A stretch of DNA of 13,805 nucleotides from an uncultured Collinsella sp. (GTDB lineage Bacteria > Actinomycetota > Coriobacteriia > Coriobacteriales > Coriobacteriaceae): NCBI GenBank assembly GCA_900549355.1, contig UROA01000041.1:1-13805 (forward strand), written 5' to 3'. This document shows positions 1 through 5,831 of this stretch, one piece after another (position 1 is the stretch's first letter; each line of letters begins with the position of its first letter). The position numbers and the translations under genes were made by a program. The notes under the pieces were generated by a model, which did not search any database, was not told where the DNA came from, and saw only the letters and a program-made list of their open reading frames with translations.

Positions 1-18
1 CGACAATTTGTCATTCAA

Positions 19-58
19 AAGGCAAGGCATGACCAGAAGGTCTATGCCTTGCCTTTTT
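19..58 (+). terminator. Rho-independent terminator (probably bidirectional)
   Basis: A 10-bp perfect stem (21-30 with 44-53) is extended by an inner GACC/GGTC pairing with an AGAA loop, and TTTTT follows. On the plus strand this is a textbook intrinsic terminator for a gene that ends left of the window. The AAAA before the left arm gives a short T run on the other strand, so it may also stop minus-strand transcripts, including pdxST read-through. Confidence 0.85.
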
Positions 59-145
59 CATGCCAACTTGTTCGCCCTGGGCGTCGCTCGCTGGCGTTGC
101 CAAAACATCGGCGTAATTCCTGTTGCCAAAAATGATCCGTTGCAA

Positions 146-176
146 GTAGTCATTGGGGACGTTCTTAAATGACTAC
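146..176. repeat. Small palindromic repeat (9-bp arms)
   Basis: GTAGTCATT (146-154) is perfectly inverted as AATGACTAC (168-176) around a 13-nt centre that includes GGGGACGTTCTT. There is no T run on either side, so it is not a standard terminator. The GGGGAC core resembles that of the palindrome at 10005-10055. It is read as an intergenic REP-like element; copy number in the genome cannot be judged from this window. Confidence 0.5.
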
Positions 177-183
177 ATAGCAT

Positions 184-247
184 GAGAGTGGATAATCTCC
201 CGGTTTGAGCCTGCATTCAAGCTCTAAGTGGGAGATTATCCACTCTC
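184..247. repeat. Long inverted repeat with 18-bp perfect arms
   Basis: The left arm (184-201) and right arm (230-247) are perfectly complementary over 18 bp, with a 28-nt spacer. Within the spacer GAGC (207-210) can pair with GCTC (221-224). It lies 23 bp beyond the pdxT stop codon. Neither strand has a U tract after the stem, so a classical intrinsic terminator is unlikely. It could be a REP/MITE-like element or an mRNA 3'-end stabilising hairpin for pdxST. Confidence 0.7.
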
Positions 248-270
248 GTTTCGTTTGTTGATTTCGATGC

Positions 271-858
271 CTACATTTGTAGGAACAGTTCGTGGAGGCG
301 CGTGTCGTCGTCGAGTTCGGGATGGAAGGTTACGCCGAGCTGATTGTCTTGACGTGCGGCGACGATGCGGCCATCGACTTCGGCCAGGGCCTTGGCGTCT
401 CCGTGGACCTCGACGATGCGGGGCGCGCGGATAAACGTCAGTGGCACTTCACCGTCGATGCCGGCTACCTGCCCCTTGGTTCGAAAGCTGCCGAGCTGCC
501 TGCCGTAGGCATTGCGCTCGACAAGTACATCCATGGTTGCCAAACGCGGCGTGCCCTTATCGTCATGGGCGGCAAGGTCGTGAGCCAGCAGAATCAGGCC
601 GGCGCAGGTGCCCAGGACGGGCATGCCTTCAGCGATACGGGCACGAAGCTCCTCGAGCATGCCCAACTCATCAAGCAGCTTCCCTTGAACGGTAGACTCG
701 CCGCCGGGAAGTACCAGACGGTCAAAGTCCTGCTTCAAATCAGCCGCCTGCCTCAGCTCAATACAGTGTGCGCCCAGCTCGGACAGCCTCGCCTCGTGCT
801 CGGCAAAAGCACCTTGGACCGCCAGCACGGCGACCGTTTGGTCTGCATAATCGCTCAT
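271..858 (-). CDS. pdxT: PdxT, glutaminase subunit of PLP synthase
   Basis: This is the class I glutamine amidotransferase subunit of the DXP-independent vitamin B6 pathway. It hydrolyses glutamine and passes ammonia to PdxS inside a cytosolic complex. The 195 residues are normal for the family. The PGGEST signature is at 51-56, the nucleophile Cys85 lies in GTCAG, and the His179/Glu181 pair is in TFHPEL, so the catalytic triad is complete. The start at 858 has AAAGGA about 7 nt upstream. It begins 20 bp after the pdxS stop, so the two genes are certainly one operon in the order pdxS-pdxT. The stop codon sits in a small palindrome (270-283). The match to the family is clear. Confidence 0.96.
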   Translation of the reverse strand: MSDYADQTVAVLAVQGAFAEHEARLSELGAHCIELRQAADLKQDFDRLVLPGGESTVQGKLLDELGMLEELRARIAEGMPVLGTCAGLILLAHDLAAHDDKGTPRLATMDVLVERNAYGRQLGSFRTKGQVAGIDGEVPLTFIRAPRIVEVHGDAKALAEVDGRIVAARQDNQLGVTFHPELDDDTRLHELFLQM

Positions 859-878
859 GTGCGATCCTTTCTGCCGGA

Positions 879-1769
879 CTAGCGTCCGCGCTCCTCCATG
901 ATGATCTCGATCTCGTCGGCGTTGATGCCGACCATGGCCTCGCCCAGGTCCTCCGAAAGCTCGGCAATGAGCTTGGCATCGGTGAAGTTTGCCACGGCCT
1001 TGACGATGGCGGCGGCGCGCTTGGCCGGGTCGCCGCTCTTAAAGATGCCCGAGCCGACAAAGACGCCCTCGGCGCCCAGCTGCATCATCAGCGCAGCGTC
1101 GGCGGGGGTCGCTACGCCGCCGGCGGCAAAGTTCACGACGGGAAGCTTTCCCGTGGCATGGACCTCGCGCACCAGCTCGACCGGAACCTGCAGTTGCTTG
1201 GCTGCCTCAAAGAGCTCGTCATCGCGAAGGGCAATAACGTCGCGGATCTGATTTTGGATCTTGCGCATGTGACGCACAGCCTGAACGACGTCGCCCGTGC
1301 CCGGCTCGCCCTTGGTGCGAATCATCGTGGCGCCCTCGGCAACACGGCGCAGCGCCTCGCCCAGGTCGCGGGCACCGCAGACAAACGGGACGTCAAACTG
1401 GGTTTTGTCGATGTGGTAGACATCGTCGGCGGGGGAGAGAACCTCGGACTCATCGATGTAGTCGATATCGATGGCCTGAAGGACCTGCGCCTCGACGATG
1501 TGACCGATGCGGCACTTGGCCATGACGGGGATGGAGACGGCCTCTTGGATGCCCTTGATCATCTTGGGGTCGCTCATGCGCGAGACGCCGCCTGCGGCAC
1601 GGATGTCGGCCGGGATGCGCTCGAGTGCCATGACGGCGCAGGCGCCCGCCTCCTCGGCGATGCGTGCCTGCTCGGGCGTGGTGACGTCCATGATGACGCC
1701 GCCCTTGAGCATCTGCGCGAGCTCGCGATTGAGTTTGACGCGATCGGCCTTGCTGGTCTGTTCTGCCAT
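879..1769 (-). CDS. pdxS: PdxS, PLP synthase lyase subunit
   Basis: This is the synthase subunit that makes pyridoxal 5'-phosphate from ribose 5-phosphate, glyceraldehyde 3-phosphate and ammonia. The protein has 296 residues, the family norm, and forms (beta/alpha)8 barrels. Asp28 (in IMDVTT), the Schiff-base lysine Lys85 (in VMAKCRIGH) and the second lysine Lys153 (in MIRTKGEPGTGD) are present. The 68-residue spacing of the lysines equals that of the Bacillus subtilis enzyme (Lys81 and Lys149). The start at 1769 is preferred over in-frame codons farther upstream because GGGAG lies about 7 nt before it and the protein then begins like its relatives. It is divergent from the MocR-type regulator and co-transcribed with pdxT. 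Confidence 0.97.
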   Translation of the reverse strand: MAEQTSKADRVKLNRELAQMLKGGVIMDVTTPEQARIAEEAGACAVMALERIPADIRAAGGVSRMSDPKMIKGIQEAVSIPVMAKCRIGHIVEAQVLQAIDIDYIDESEVLSPADDVYHIDKTQFDVPFVCGARDLGEALRRVAEGATMIRTKGEPGTGDVVQAVRHMRKIQNQIRDVIALRDDELFEAAKQLQVPVELVREVHATGKLPVVNFAAGGVATPADAALMMQLGAEGVFVGSGIFKSGDPAKRAAAIVKAVANFTDAKLIAELSEDLGEAMVGINADEIEIIMEERGR

Positions 1770-1914
1770 GGTTGCTCCCTTGGTTGGCATGTGCATTGCT
1801 TGACGGAACATCCTATCGGGGAGCTGGGTATGGCGAAATACTCAGATTTCGAGATAATGACAAGGTCAGACTAATACCAGATTGAATGACTTAATAAGGT
1901 CAGGTGATAGGCTC
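1770..1914. promoter_or_regulatory. Divergent pdxS / pdxR control region
   Basis: This stretch must hold the promoters of pdxST (minus) and the regulator (plus). For pdxST a candidate -35 TTGTCA (complement of 1858-1863) lies 17 bp from a weak -10 TATTTC (complement of 1835-1840). The octamer AAGGTCAG occurs twice in the same orientation, at 1862-1869 and 1896-1903. The starts are 34 bp apart, about three helical turns, as expected for a dimeric MocR-type protein reading direct repeats. An inverted CGAAAT/ATTTCG (1834-1839, 1846-1851) overlaps the candidate -10. The promoter assignment is weak; the direct repeat is plain in the sequence. Confidence 0.45.
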
Positions 1915-3354
1915 ATGCTTGACTACAATTTGGAAAAACGCGGCGGAGCATCGCTCTATGAGTATGTTTACCAGCAAATTCGAGATGATATCGTTGCTGG
2001 ACGCATTGCGGCGGGGGAGCATCTTCCGTCTAAGCGTGCCTTTGCCAGCCATCTGGGAATCAGTGTCATTACCATCGAGAATGCATATAGCCAGTTACTT
2101 GCCGAGGGCTATATTTGCTCAAAGCCGCGTCGTGGCTACTACGCTTGTGAGCTTCCGGATGCACCGGTTTTGCCTTTGGTTGAGACAGAGTTTGATCGAG
2201 ATTCCGCTCCTGCGGGTCTTAACGCACATGATGTTGATGGACGGGTCGAGCGATTCGATGCGCTCTCTCCTTCCGCTTTGGAGGCGGCGCGGCTTTGGCA
2301 AAGCGCACTGCGGGCGACGCTGGCATCCGAAGACGAGCGCGAGATCTTTTCGCCCGCACCGGCACAGGGCACCGCTCGGCTACGACGCGCAATTGCTCAC
2401 CATCTGCGCGGGACAAGGGGTATGAATGTCGACCCCAACAACATTGTTATCGGCGCGGGCGCCCAGCTGCTCGATACCATGTTGGTTCAGCTGCTTGGAG
2501 CCGACAAGGTGTATGCCGTTGAGGATCCGGGCTATTTACGCCTGACGCGCATCTATCAGGCTATGGGCTGCAAAGTTCGACATATCCCGTTGGATGATGA
2601 GGGCGTGGACTTGAGCACTCTGCAGAAAAGCGGGACCGATGTCCTTCACCTGATGCCGTCCCATCAGTATCCGACCGGCCTTGTGACGAGCATTGCACGT
2701 CGCTATGCGCTGCTGAGCTGGGCCGCCGAGCAGCCGGGCCGGTATCTCATCGAAGACGACTTCGATTGTGAGTTTCGCCTTGCCGGCAAGCCGATTCCCG
2801 CGCTCGCGTCGATCGATGCTGCTCAGTCGGTTATCTACACCAACACGTTTTCGAAGAGCCTGTCGTCGGCGTTGCGTCTAGCGTACATGGTGCTGCCCGA
2901 TGAGCTGATGGAGCGGTTTAGGCACAACCTTGGTTTTTACGCCTCTTCGGTGAGTTCTGTTGACCAGGTCGCTTTGGCTCGTTTGCTGGAATCGGGTGAT
3001 TACGAGCGGCATGTGAACCGCGTGCGCGTTCGTGCTCGTGAGGCGCGTGATGGCCTGACGTCGCTTGTACGGAAAGCGTTTCCGGCAGGGGAGGTTTCAA
3101 TCGAGCATGCAGACGCCGGCCTTTACTGCACCGTGGCTGCAGAGCGCGGAGCGGGTGGAAGCTCTTTTGTGCGGGCCCTCACGCGCTCGGGTATCCCGTT
3201 CGTCGATGTCAGTGACTGCTATTGGTGTGCCGATGGCGCATCTGTCCCTGAAAACTCAAGTCAAATTCTTGTTCAGTATGACGATTTGAGTCCAAAAGTG
3301 CTTAATACCTTGGAATTGCAGCTAATGGGAGCACTCTGCAACCTAAGTGAGTAG
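1915..3354 (+). CDS. pdxR: MocR/PdxR-family transcriptional regulator (GntR + aminotransferase fold)
   Basis: A GntR-type winged helix (about residues 12-78, with LPSKRAFASHLGIS) is joined to a fold-type I aminotransferase-like domain (about 115-470). The PLP-binding features are present: Lys314 in TFSKSLSSALRLAYM, the acidic stretch LIEDDFD (278-284) and MPSHQYPTG (247-255). Such proteins bind PLP as effector rather than act as enzymes. The divergent position beside pdxST points to control of PLP synthesis. The ATG at 1915 is chosen over the TTG at 1882 because AGGTGA lies about 7 nt before it and the protein then starts like others of the family. The length is 479 residues. The last residues (LSE) and the stop come from the 120-bp repeat at 3343-3464, so the native C terminus may have been replaced. 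The symbol rests on context; the exact operator is unknown. Confidence 0.85.
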   Translation: MLDYNLEKRGGASLYEYVYQQIRDDIVAGRIAAGEHLPSKRAFASHLGISVITIENAYSQLLAEGYICSKPRRGYYACELPDAPVLPLVETEFDRDSAPAGLNAHDVDGRVERFDALSPSALEAARLWQSALRATLASEDEREIFSPAPAQGTARLRRAIAHHLRGTRGMNVDPNNIVIGAGAQLLDTMLVQLLGADKVYAVEDPGYLRLTRIYQAMGCKVRHIPLDDEGVDLSTLQKSGTDVLHLMPSHQYPTGLVTSIARRYALLSWAAEQPGRYLIEDDFDCEFRLAGKPIPALASIDAAQSVIYTNTFSKSLSSALRLAYMVLPDELMERFRHNLGFYASSVSSVDQVALARLLESGDYERHVNRVRVRAREARDGLTSLVRKAFPAGEVSIEHADAGLYCTVAAERGAGGSSFVRALTRSGIPFVDVSDCYWCADGASVPENSSQILVQYDDLSPKVLNTLELQLMGALCNLSE

Positions 3355-3464
3355 ACCTTTGGAACTTTGGCGACCAGGCAGTTTTGTAACAAGCTATCTA
3401 CCTGCGGTTTTGAAAAGCAGGATGACCGGCCTGCTCGGGATGTTCAAAAAAGTCTACTCACTTG
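3343..3464 (+). repeat. 120-bp TIR-bounded repeat, left copy
   Basis: This element begins CTAAGTGAGTAGAC and ends GTCTACTCACTT, so its tips are inverted repeats. It aligns without any gap to the copy at 4762-4884 over 120 bp, with about 21 mismatches by hand count (about 82% identity). The outer 10 to 12 bases at each end are identical between the copies. The left tip carries TAA, TGA and TAG in three different frames within 11 bases, and the last of these is the stop codon of the upstream regulator gene. Inside, CCTGC (3401-3405 and 3430-3434) can pair alternately with GCAGG (3417-3421). No transposase is encoded. A MITE-like nature is inferred. Confidence 0.8.
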
Positions 3465-3645
3465 CCGCGCAAAGTTTCTGCATAAGAAAAAAATGGGTTT
3501 TCAACAGGGCTTCGTCCAGCTTTTGGCAAGCTTTTGGCCAGTTGGGGAGGGCTGTTGAAAACTTAACAGTCCGTTCGGTGCCATTTTTGGTGCGTTCGCG
3601 CCAATGCGAGACAAGCTGGGTTGAAAGTCGTGTTTTCCTGTGCCT
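3465..3645 (+). other. Structured leader region of the repeat-flanked gene
   Basis: No gene is supported here. A perfect 11-bp inverted repeat, GTTTTCAACAG (3497-3507) with CTGTTGAAAAC (3552-3562), encloses a tandem duplication of AGCTTTTGGC (3518-3527 and 3529-3538). A second hairpin follows at about 3587-3604, with TTGG and CCAA at its base. The stretch is visibly more A/T-rich than the neighbouring genes. It probably contains the promoter and leader of the gene starting near 3646, but I see no convincing -35/-10 pair and no strong ribosome binding site. Confidence 0.4.
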
Positions 3646-4773
3646 ATGAAGGATTTACTTTGTGACATATCGGCTTTTAGATACTGGCGTTTGCCCCCTC
3701 AAGTCCGTGCTTTGTGTCCGCCGCTTCCGCGACCGGAAGAAGACCGGCAGCGATATGACCTCGCCCGTAACCCGACGGCTGCGGTCGTGCTCGGTTTTCC
3801 GTTATATACATTGGTTCGGACGAGAAACAAACGGACTTGTCCTGCCAGCATTAGACAGCGGCTGTTTCTTGGTGAGCTCCCCAGGGAATCTGTGCTGGAA
3901 ACGGAGCATGGATTTTTGATTACGTCTCCTCTACTGACGGCATTCATCATGTCGCGGCATCTGACGGATCTTCAGCTTCTTTTTGTGTTGGCGGAGATGT
4001 GCGGCCTGTTTGCGGCGTGTGCTCTGCCGATGGCACTTGAGGCGGAGCTTACGCGTGCGATTGATTCGGGCGCGATTTCGACGACGTTCGGTTGGGTGCG
4101 CTGTCCGTCCGAGGGCGGCGTCGCCTCAAATTTATGGCGTCGAGACGCTTTGGTTTTGGGCAGAGACCTTGACCGTTTTTGTTCAGATGTTTGCGGGATG
4201 CGTTACGGCAATAGATTTATGGCGGTATCGCAACTTGTTCCATTAGGCGCCGCGTCGCCTTTTGAGGTCGAGGCGTATTTGTTGCTTGGACTGCCGCGAG
4301 CCCTGGGAGGCGAAGGGTTTTGCGGTATAGAGCTCAATGTCGAAGTGACGCTAAGCACAAGTGCTCGAGCGATTGTGGGAAAGTCCCGTGTATATATCGA
4401 CCTACTACTTTCTTCGCCGGACGGCAGGCGACAGGTGGCCATTGAATGTCAGGGAAAGGCCTCGCACGGACGCGTAGGGGATGGCTTGCGTGACGCAGAC
4501 CGCATGACGGCGCTTCAGGCCATGGGCTACGATGTGCTTCTCCTGACACACAGACAGATATCCGATGAGGATAGATTCCGCGCGATCGTTAAGGCCGTAT
4601 GCAGGATGCTCGATGCTGAATATCGTGATAAAAGCCCGGATGAGCAAAGGGCCGAGGCATTACTCCGTTCTGAACTGTTCGTTGACTGGACAAAATTGGG
4701 AGTAATCGACGGAAAGATGCCCGCTAGGCACAAAAAGACTCGATCGTGGACGGCTGCGGTTCTAAGTGAGTAG
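3646..4773 (+). CDS. AbiEi-like / DUF559-type (Vsr-like nuclease fold) fusion protein
   Basis: Function is unknown; the architecture is the clue. The N-terminal two thirds follow the pattern of AbiEi-type antitoxin proteins of actinobacteria: an LP...V...HGFLITSPLLT stretch at about 77-98 matches their typical LPxxxV...G(V/I)xVTSPxRT segment. The last third resembles DUF559/Vsr-like PD-(D/E)xK domains: SPFEVEAYL (204-212), YIDLLL with Asp252, AIECQGKASH with Glu267 and Gln269, then DADRMTALQAMGYDVLLLT. Gln in place of the usual second acid or Lys is tolerated in some nucleases of the fold (BglII), so activity is possible but unproven. The ATG at 3646 is preferred to the GTG at 3640; neither has a good ribosome binding site. 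The gene stands alone between two 120-bp repeats, and its final LSE and stop lie inside the right copy. Codon use looks less G+C-rich than in neighbours, which fits acquisition. Without a database search the domain calls are moderate. Confidence 0.7.
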   Translation: MKDLLCDISAFRYWRLPPQVRALCPPLPRPEEDRQRYDLARNPTAAVVLGFPLYTLVRTRNKRTCPASIRQRLFLGELPRESVLETEHGFLITSPLLTAFIMSRHLTDLQLLFVLAEMCGLFAACALPMALEAELTRAIDSGAISTTFGWVRCPSEGGVASNLWRRDALVLGRDLDRFCSDVCGMRYGNRFMAVSQLVPLGAASPFEVEAYLLLGLPRALGGEGFCGIELNVEVTLSTSARAIVGKSRVYIDLLLSSPDGRRQVAIECQGKASHGRVGDGLRDADRMTALQAMGYDVLLLTHRQISDEDRFRAIVKAVCRMLDAEYRDKSPDEQRAEALLRSELFVDWTKLGVIDGKMPARHKKTRSWTAAVLSE

Positions 4774-4884
4774 ACTTTTGGCACTTTGGCGACCAGACCG
4801 TTTTGCAACAAGTCATTTACCTGCGGCTTTATAAAGCAATATGGATGGTGTGCTCGGCAAGTTCCAAAAAGTCTACTCACTTAG
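4762..4884 (+). repeat. 120-bp TIR-bounded repeat, right copy
   Basis: This copy has perfect 18-bp terminal inverted repeats: CTAAGTGAGTAGACTTTT (4762-4779) and its complement at 4867-4884. Imperfect pairing continues further inward. The tips read TA-AGTGAG...CTCACT-TA, which would fit a TA target duplicated on insertion, as for IS630/Tc1-type elements. Stop codons in all three frames face inward from both ends. The left tip gives the upstream gene its last residues and TAG stop. The copy is in the same orientation as the left one, offset by exactly 1419 bp. Confidence 0.82.
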
Positions 4885-4945
4885 TTTTTGACGAGAAACC
4901 GATGCCGAAGGCGGTCCTATTTCAGGGCGTTAACGAGTCCTCGAG

Positions 4946-4981
4946 ACACAAAAAGGCCCGAACCAATACGGTCCGGGCCTT
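4946..4981 (-). terminator. Rho-independent terminator of the rubrerythrin gene
   Basis: Read on the minus strand, a 12-bp stem (4970-4981 with 4953-4964, one G-U pair) has a 5-nt loop and is followed by TTTTTGTGT. It lies about 35 bp past the rubrerythrin stop codon. Confidence 0.88.
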
Positions 4982-5014
4982 ATCGAGCTAGAGATTGTCT
5001 CTCAGGCGGCTGGC

Positions 5015-5575
5015 TTAGCCAAAGTAGCGCTTGAGCAGGCCGGCGAAAGCCTTGCCGTGGCGAGCCTCGTCGCGAGCCATCTCATGCACGGTATCGTGGA
5101 TGGCATCGAGGCCAGCGGCCTTGGCGCGCTTGGCAAGATCAGTCTTGCCGGCGGTGGCGCCGTTTTCGGCCTCAACGCGCATCTCGAGGTTCTTCTTGGT
5201 GGAGTCGGTCACGACCTCGCCCAGGAGCTCAGCGAACTTGGCGGCGTGCTCGGCCTCCTCGTGGGCAGCCTTCTCCCAGTACAGGCCGATCTCGGGGTAG
5301 CCCTCGCGATGAGCGACGCGAGCCATGGCCAGGTACATACCGACCTCGGAGCACTCGCCCTCAAAGTTGGCGCGCAGGTCGGCAACGATGTCCTCGGAGA
5401 CGCCCTCCATCTTGGCGACGCCCACGACGTGCTCGGCAGCCCACTCGAGCTGGCCCTCCTCCTGCTTCAGGAAACGAGAACCGGGAACGCCGCACTGGGG
5501 GCACTTAAAATCCTCGGGCAGCTGGTCGCCGTCGAACTCTTCCACATAACCGCAAACGGGGCAAACAAACTTCAT
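5015..5575 (-). CDS. rbr: Rubrerythrin with N-terminal rubredoxin domain (reverse rubrerythrin)
   Basis: This is a cytosolic non-haem iron protein of the peroxide-reducing family used by anaerobes against H2O2 and oxygen. A rubredoxin-type FeCys4 site comes first (Cys5, Cys8, Cys25, Cys28 in CPVCGY and CPQCG). A four-helix diiron domain follows (about 45-186), with Glu72/Glu74, Glu107-x-x-His110, Glu131/Glu135 and Glu170-x-x-His173 as candidate ligands. The rubredoxin-first order is the reverse of classical rubrerythrin, as in the clostridial reverse rubrerythrins that act as NADH peroxidases. The length is 186 residues. The start at 5575 is chosen because AAAGGA lies about 8 nt upstream and the CxxC domain begins at residue 5; the frame is open farther upstream but that part is unrelated. 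It is monocistronic with its own terminator and divergent from the alcohol dehydrogenase operon. Confidence 0.93.
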   Translation of the reverse strand: MKFVCPVCGYVEEFDGDQLPEDFKCPQCGVPGSRFLKQEEGQLEWAAEHVVGVAKMEGVSEDIVADLRANFEGECSEVGMYLAMARVAHREGYPEIGLYWEKAAHEEAEHAAKFAELLGEVVTDSTKKNLEMRVEAENGATAGKTDLAKRAKAAGLDAIHDTVHEMARDEARHGKAFAGLLKRYFG

Positions 5576-5610
5576 GATTCGATCCTTTCGATCGATGGCG
5601 ATTGTGCGCT

Positions 5611-5687
5611 CGTCCGGTCCTGTAAGGGCCCTCTCCGGACGTGCGTCTTGACGAGTTCTATTATCCATAAATGCAACCAAATGTGAA
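5611..5687 (-). promoter_or_regulatory. Candidate rbr promoter and leader hairpin
   Basis: On the minus strand TTCACA (complement of 5682-5687) lies 16 bp before GATAAT (complement of 5660-5665); each matches the sigma-70-type consensus at 5 of 6 positions. Transcription would start near 5653. The leader then contains a 7-bp hairpin, CGTCCGG (5611-5617) with CCGGACG (5635-5641). I see no convincing PerR or Fur box. Confidence 0.5.
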
Positions 5688-5719
5688 GCCTATTAGGAAT
5701 AATTTTTAATAAAACAATT

Positions 5720-5812
5720 TTGAGATATGAAGATGTTGATTTATTAACGATTGGTAGGCCGTCTGCGATCTCCGATGAGTACAATCGGTCGAGCAAATGT
5801 TGACCAATCAAC
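5720..5812 (+). promoter_or_regulatory. Candidate promoter and operator of the adh-aldh operon
   Basis: TTGAGA (5720-5725) lies 16 bp before TATTAA (5742-5747), a possible promoter in an A/T-rich stretch. Downstream in the leader are two small palindromes: CCGAT/ATCGG (5772-5776, 5784-5788) around TACAAT, and GTTGA-CCAA-TCAAC (5799-5812) just before the ribosome binding site. Either could be a repressor site. The regulator is unknown, and a second start near TACAAT is possible. Confidence 0.4.
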
Positions 5813-5831
5813 AAATGAAGGAGTTTCCTTT

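Noticed and set aside
768..1874. Long plus-strand open frame across pdxT/pdxS
   Set aside because: It lies opposite pdxS, which has all catalytic residues. High G+C third-position bias opens long antisense frames; there is no ribosome site and no family resemblance.
3347..3649. Plus-strand frame through the left repeat and leader
   Set aside because: It begins inside the repeat at a GTG with no ribosome site, and the product resembles nothing. The stretch is explained by the repeat and hairpins.
3343..4884. Possible CRISPR or integron array
   Set aside because: There are only two repeat copies, 120 bp each and 1419 bp apart, with a gene between. No short regular spacers and no integrase are present.
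5057..5686. Plus-strand frame opposite rubrerythrin
   Set aside because: The minus-strand gene has all metal ligands, a promoter and a terminator; the plus frame is a shadow.
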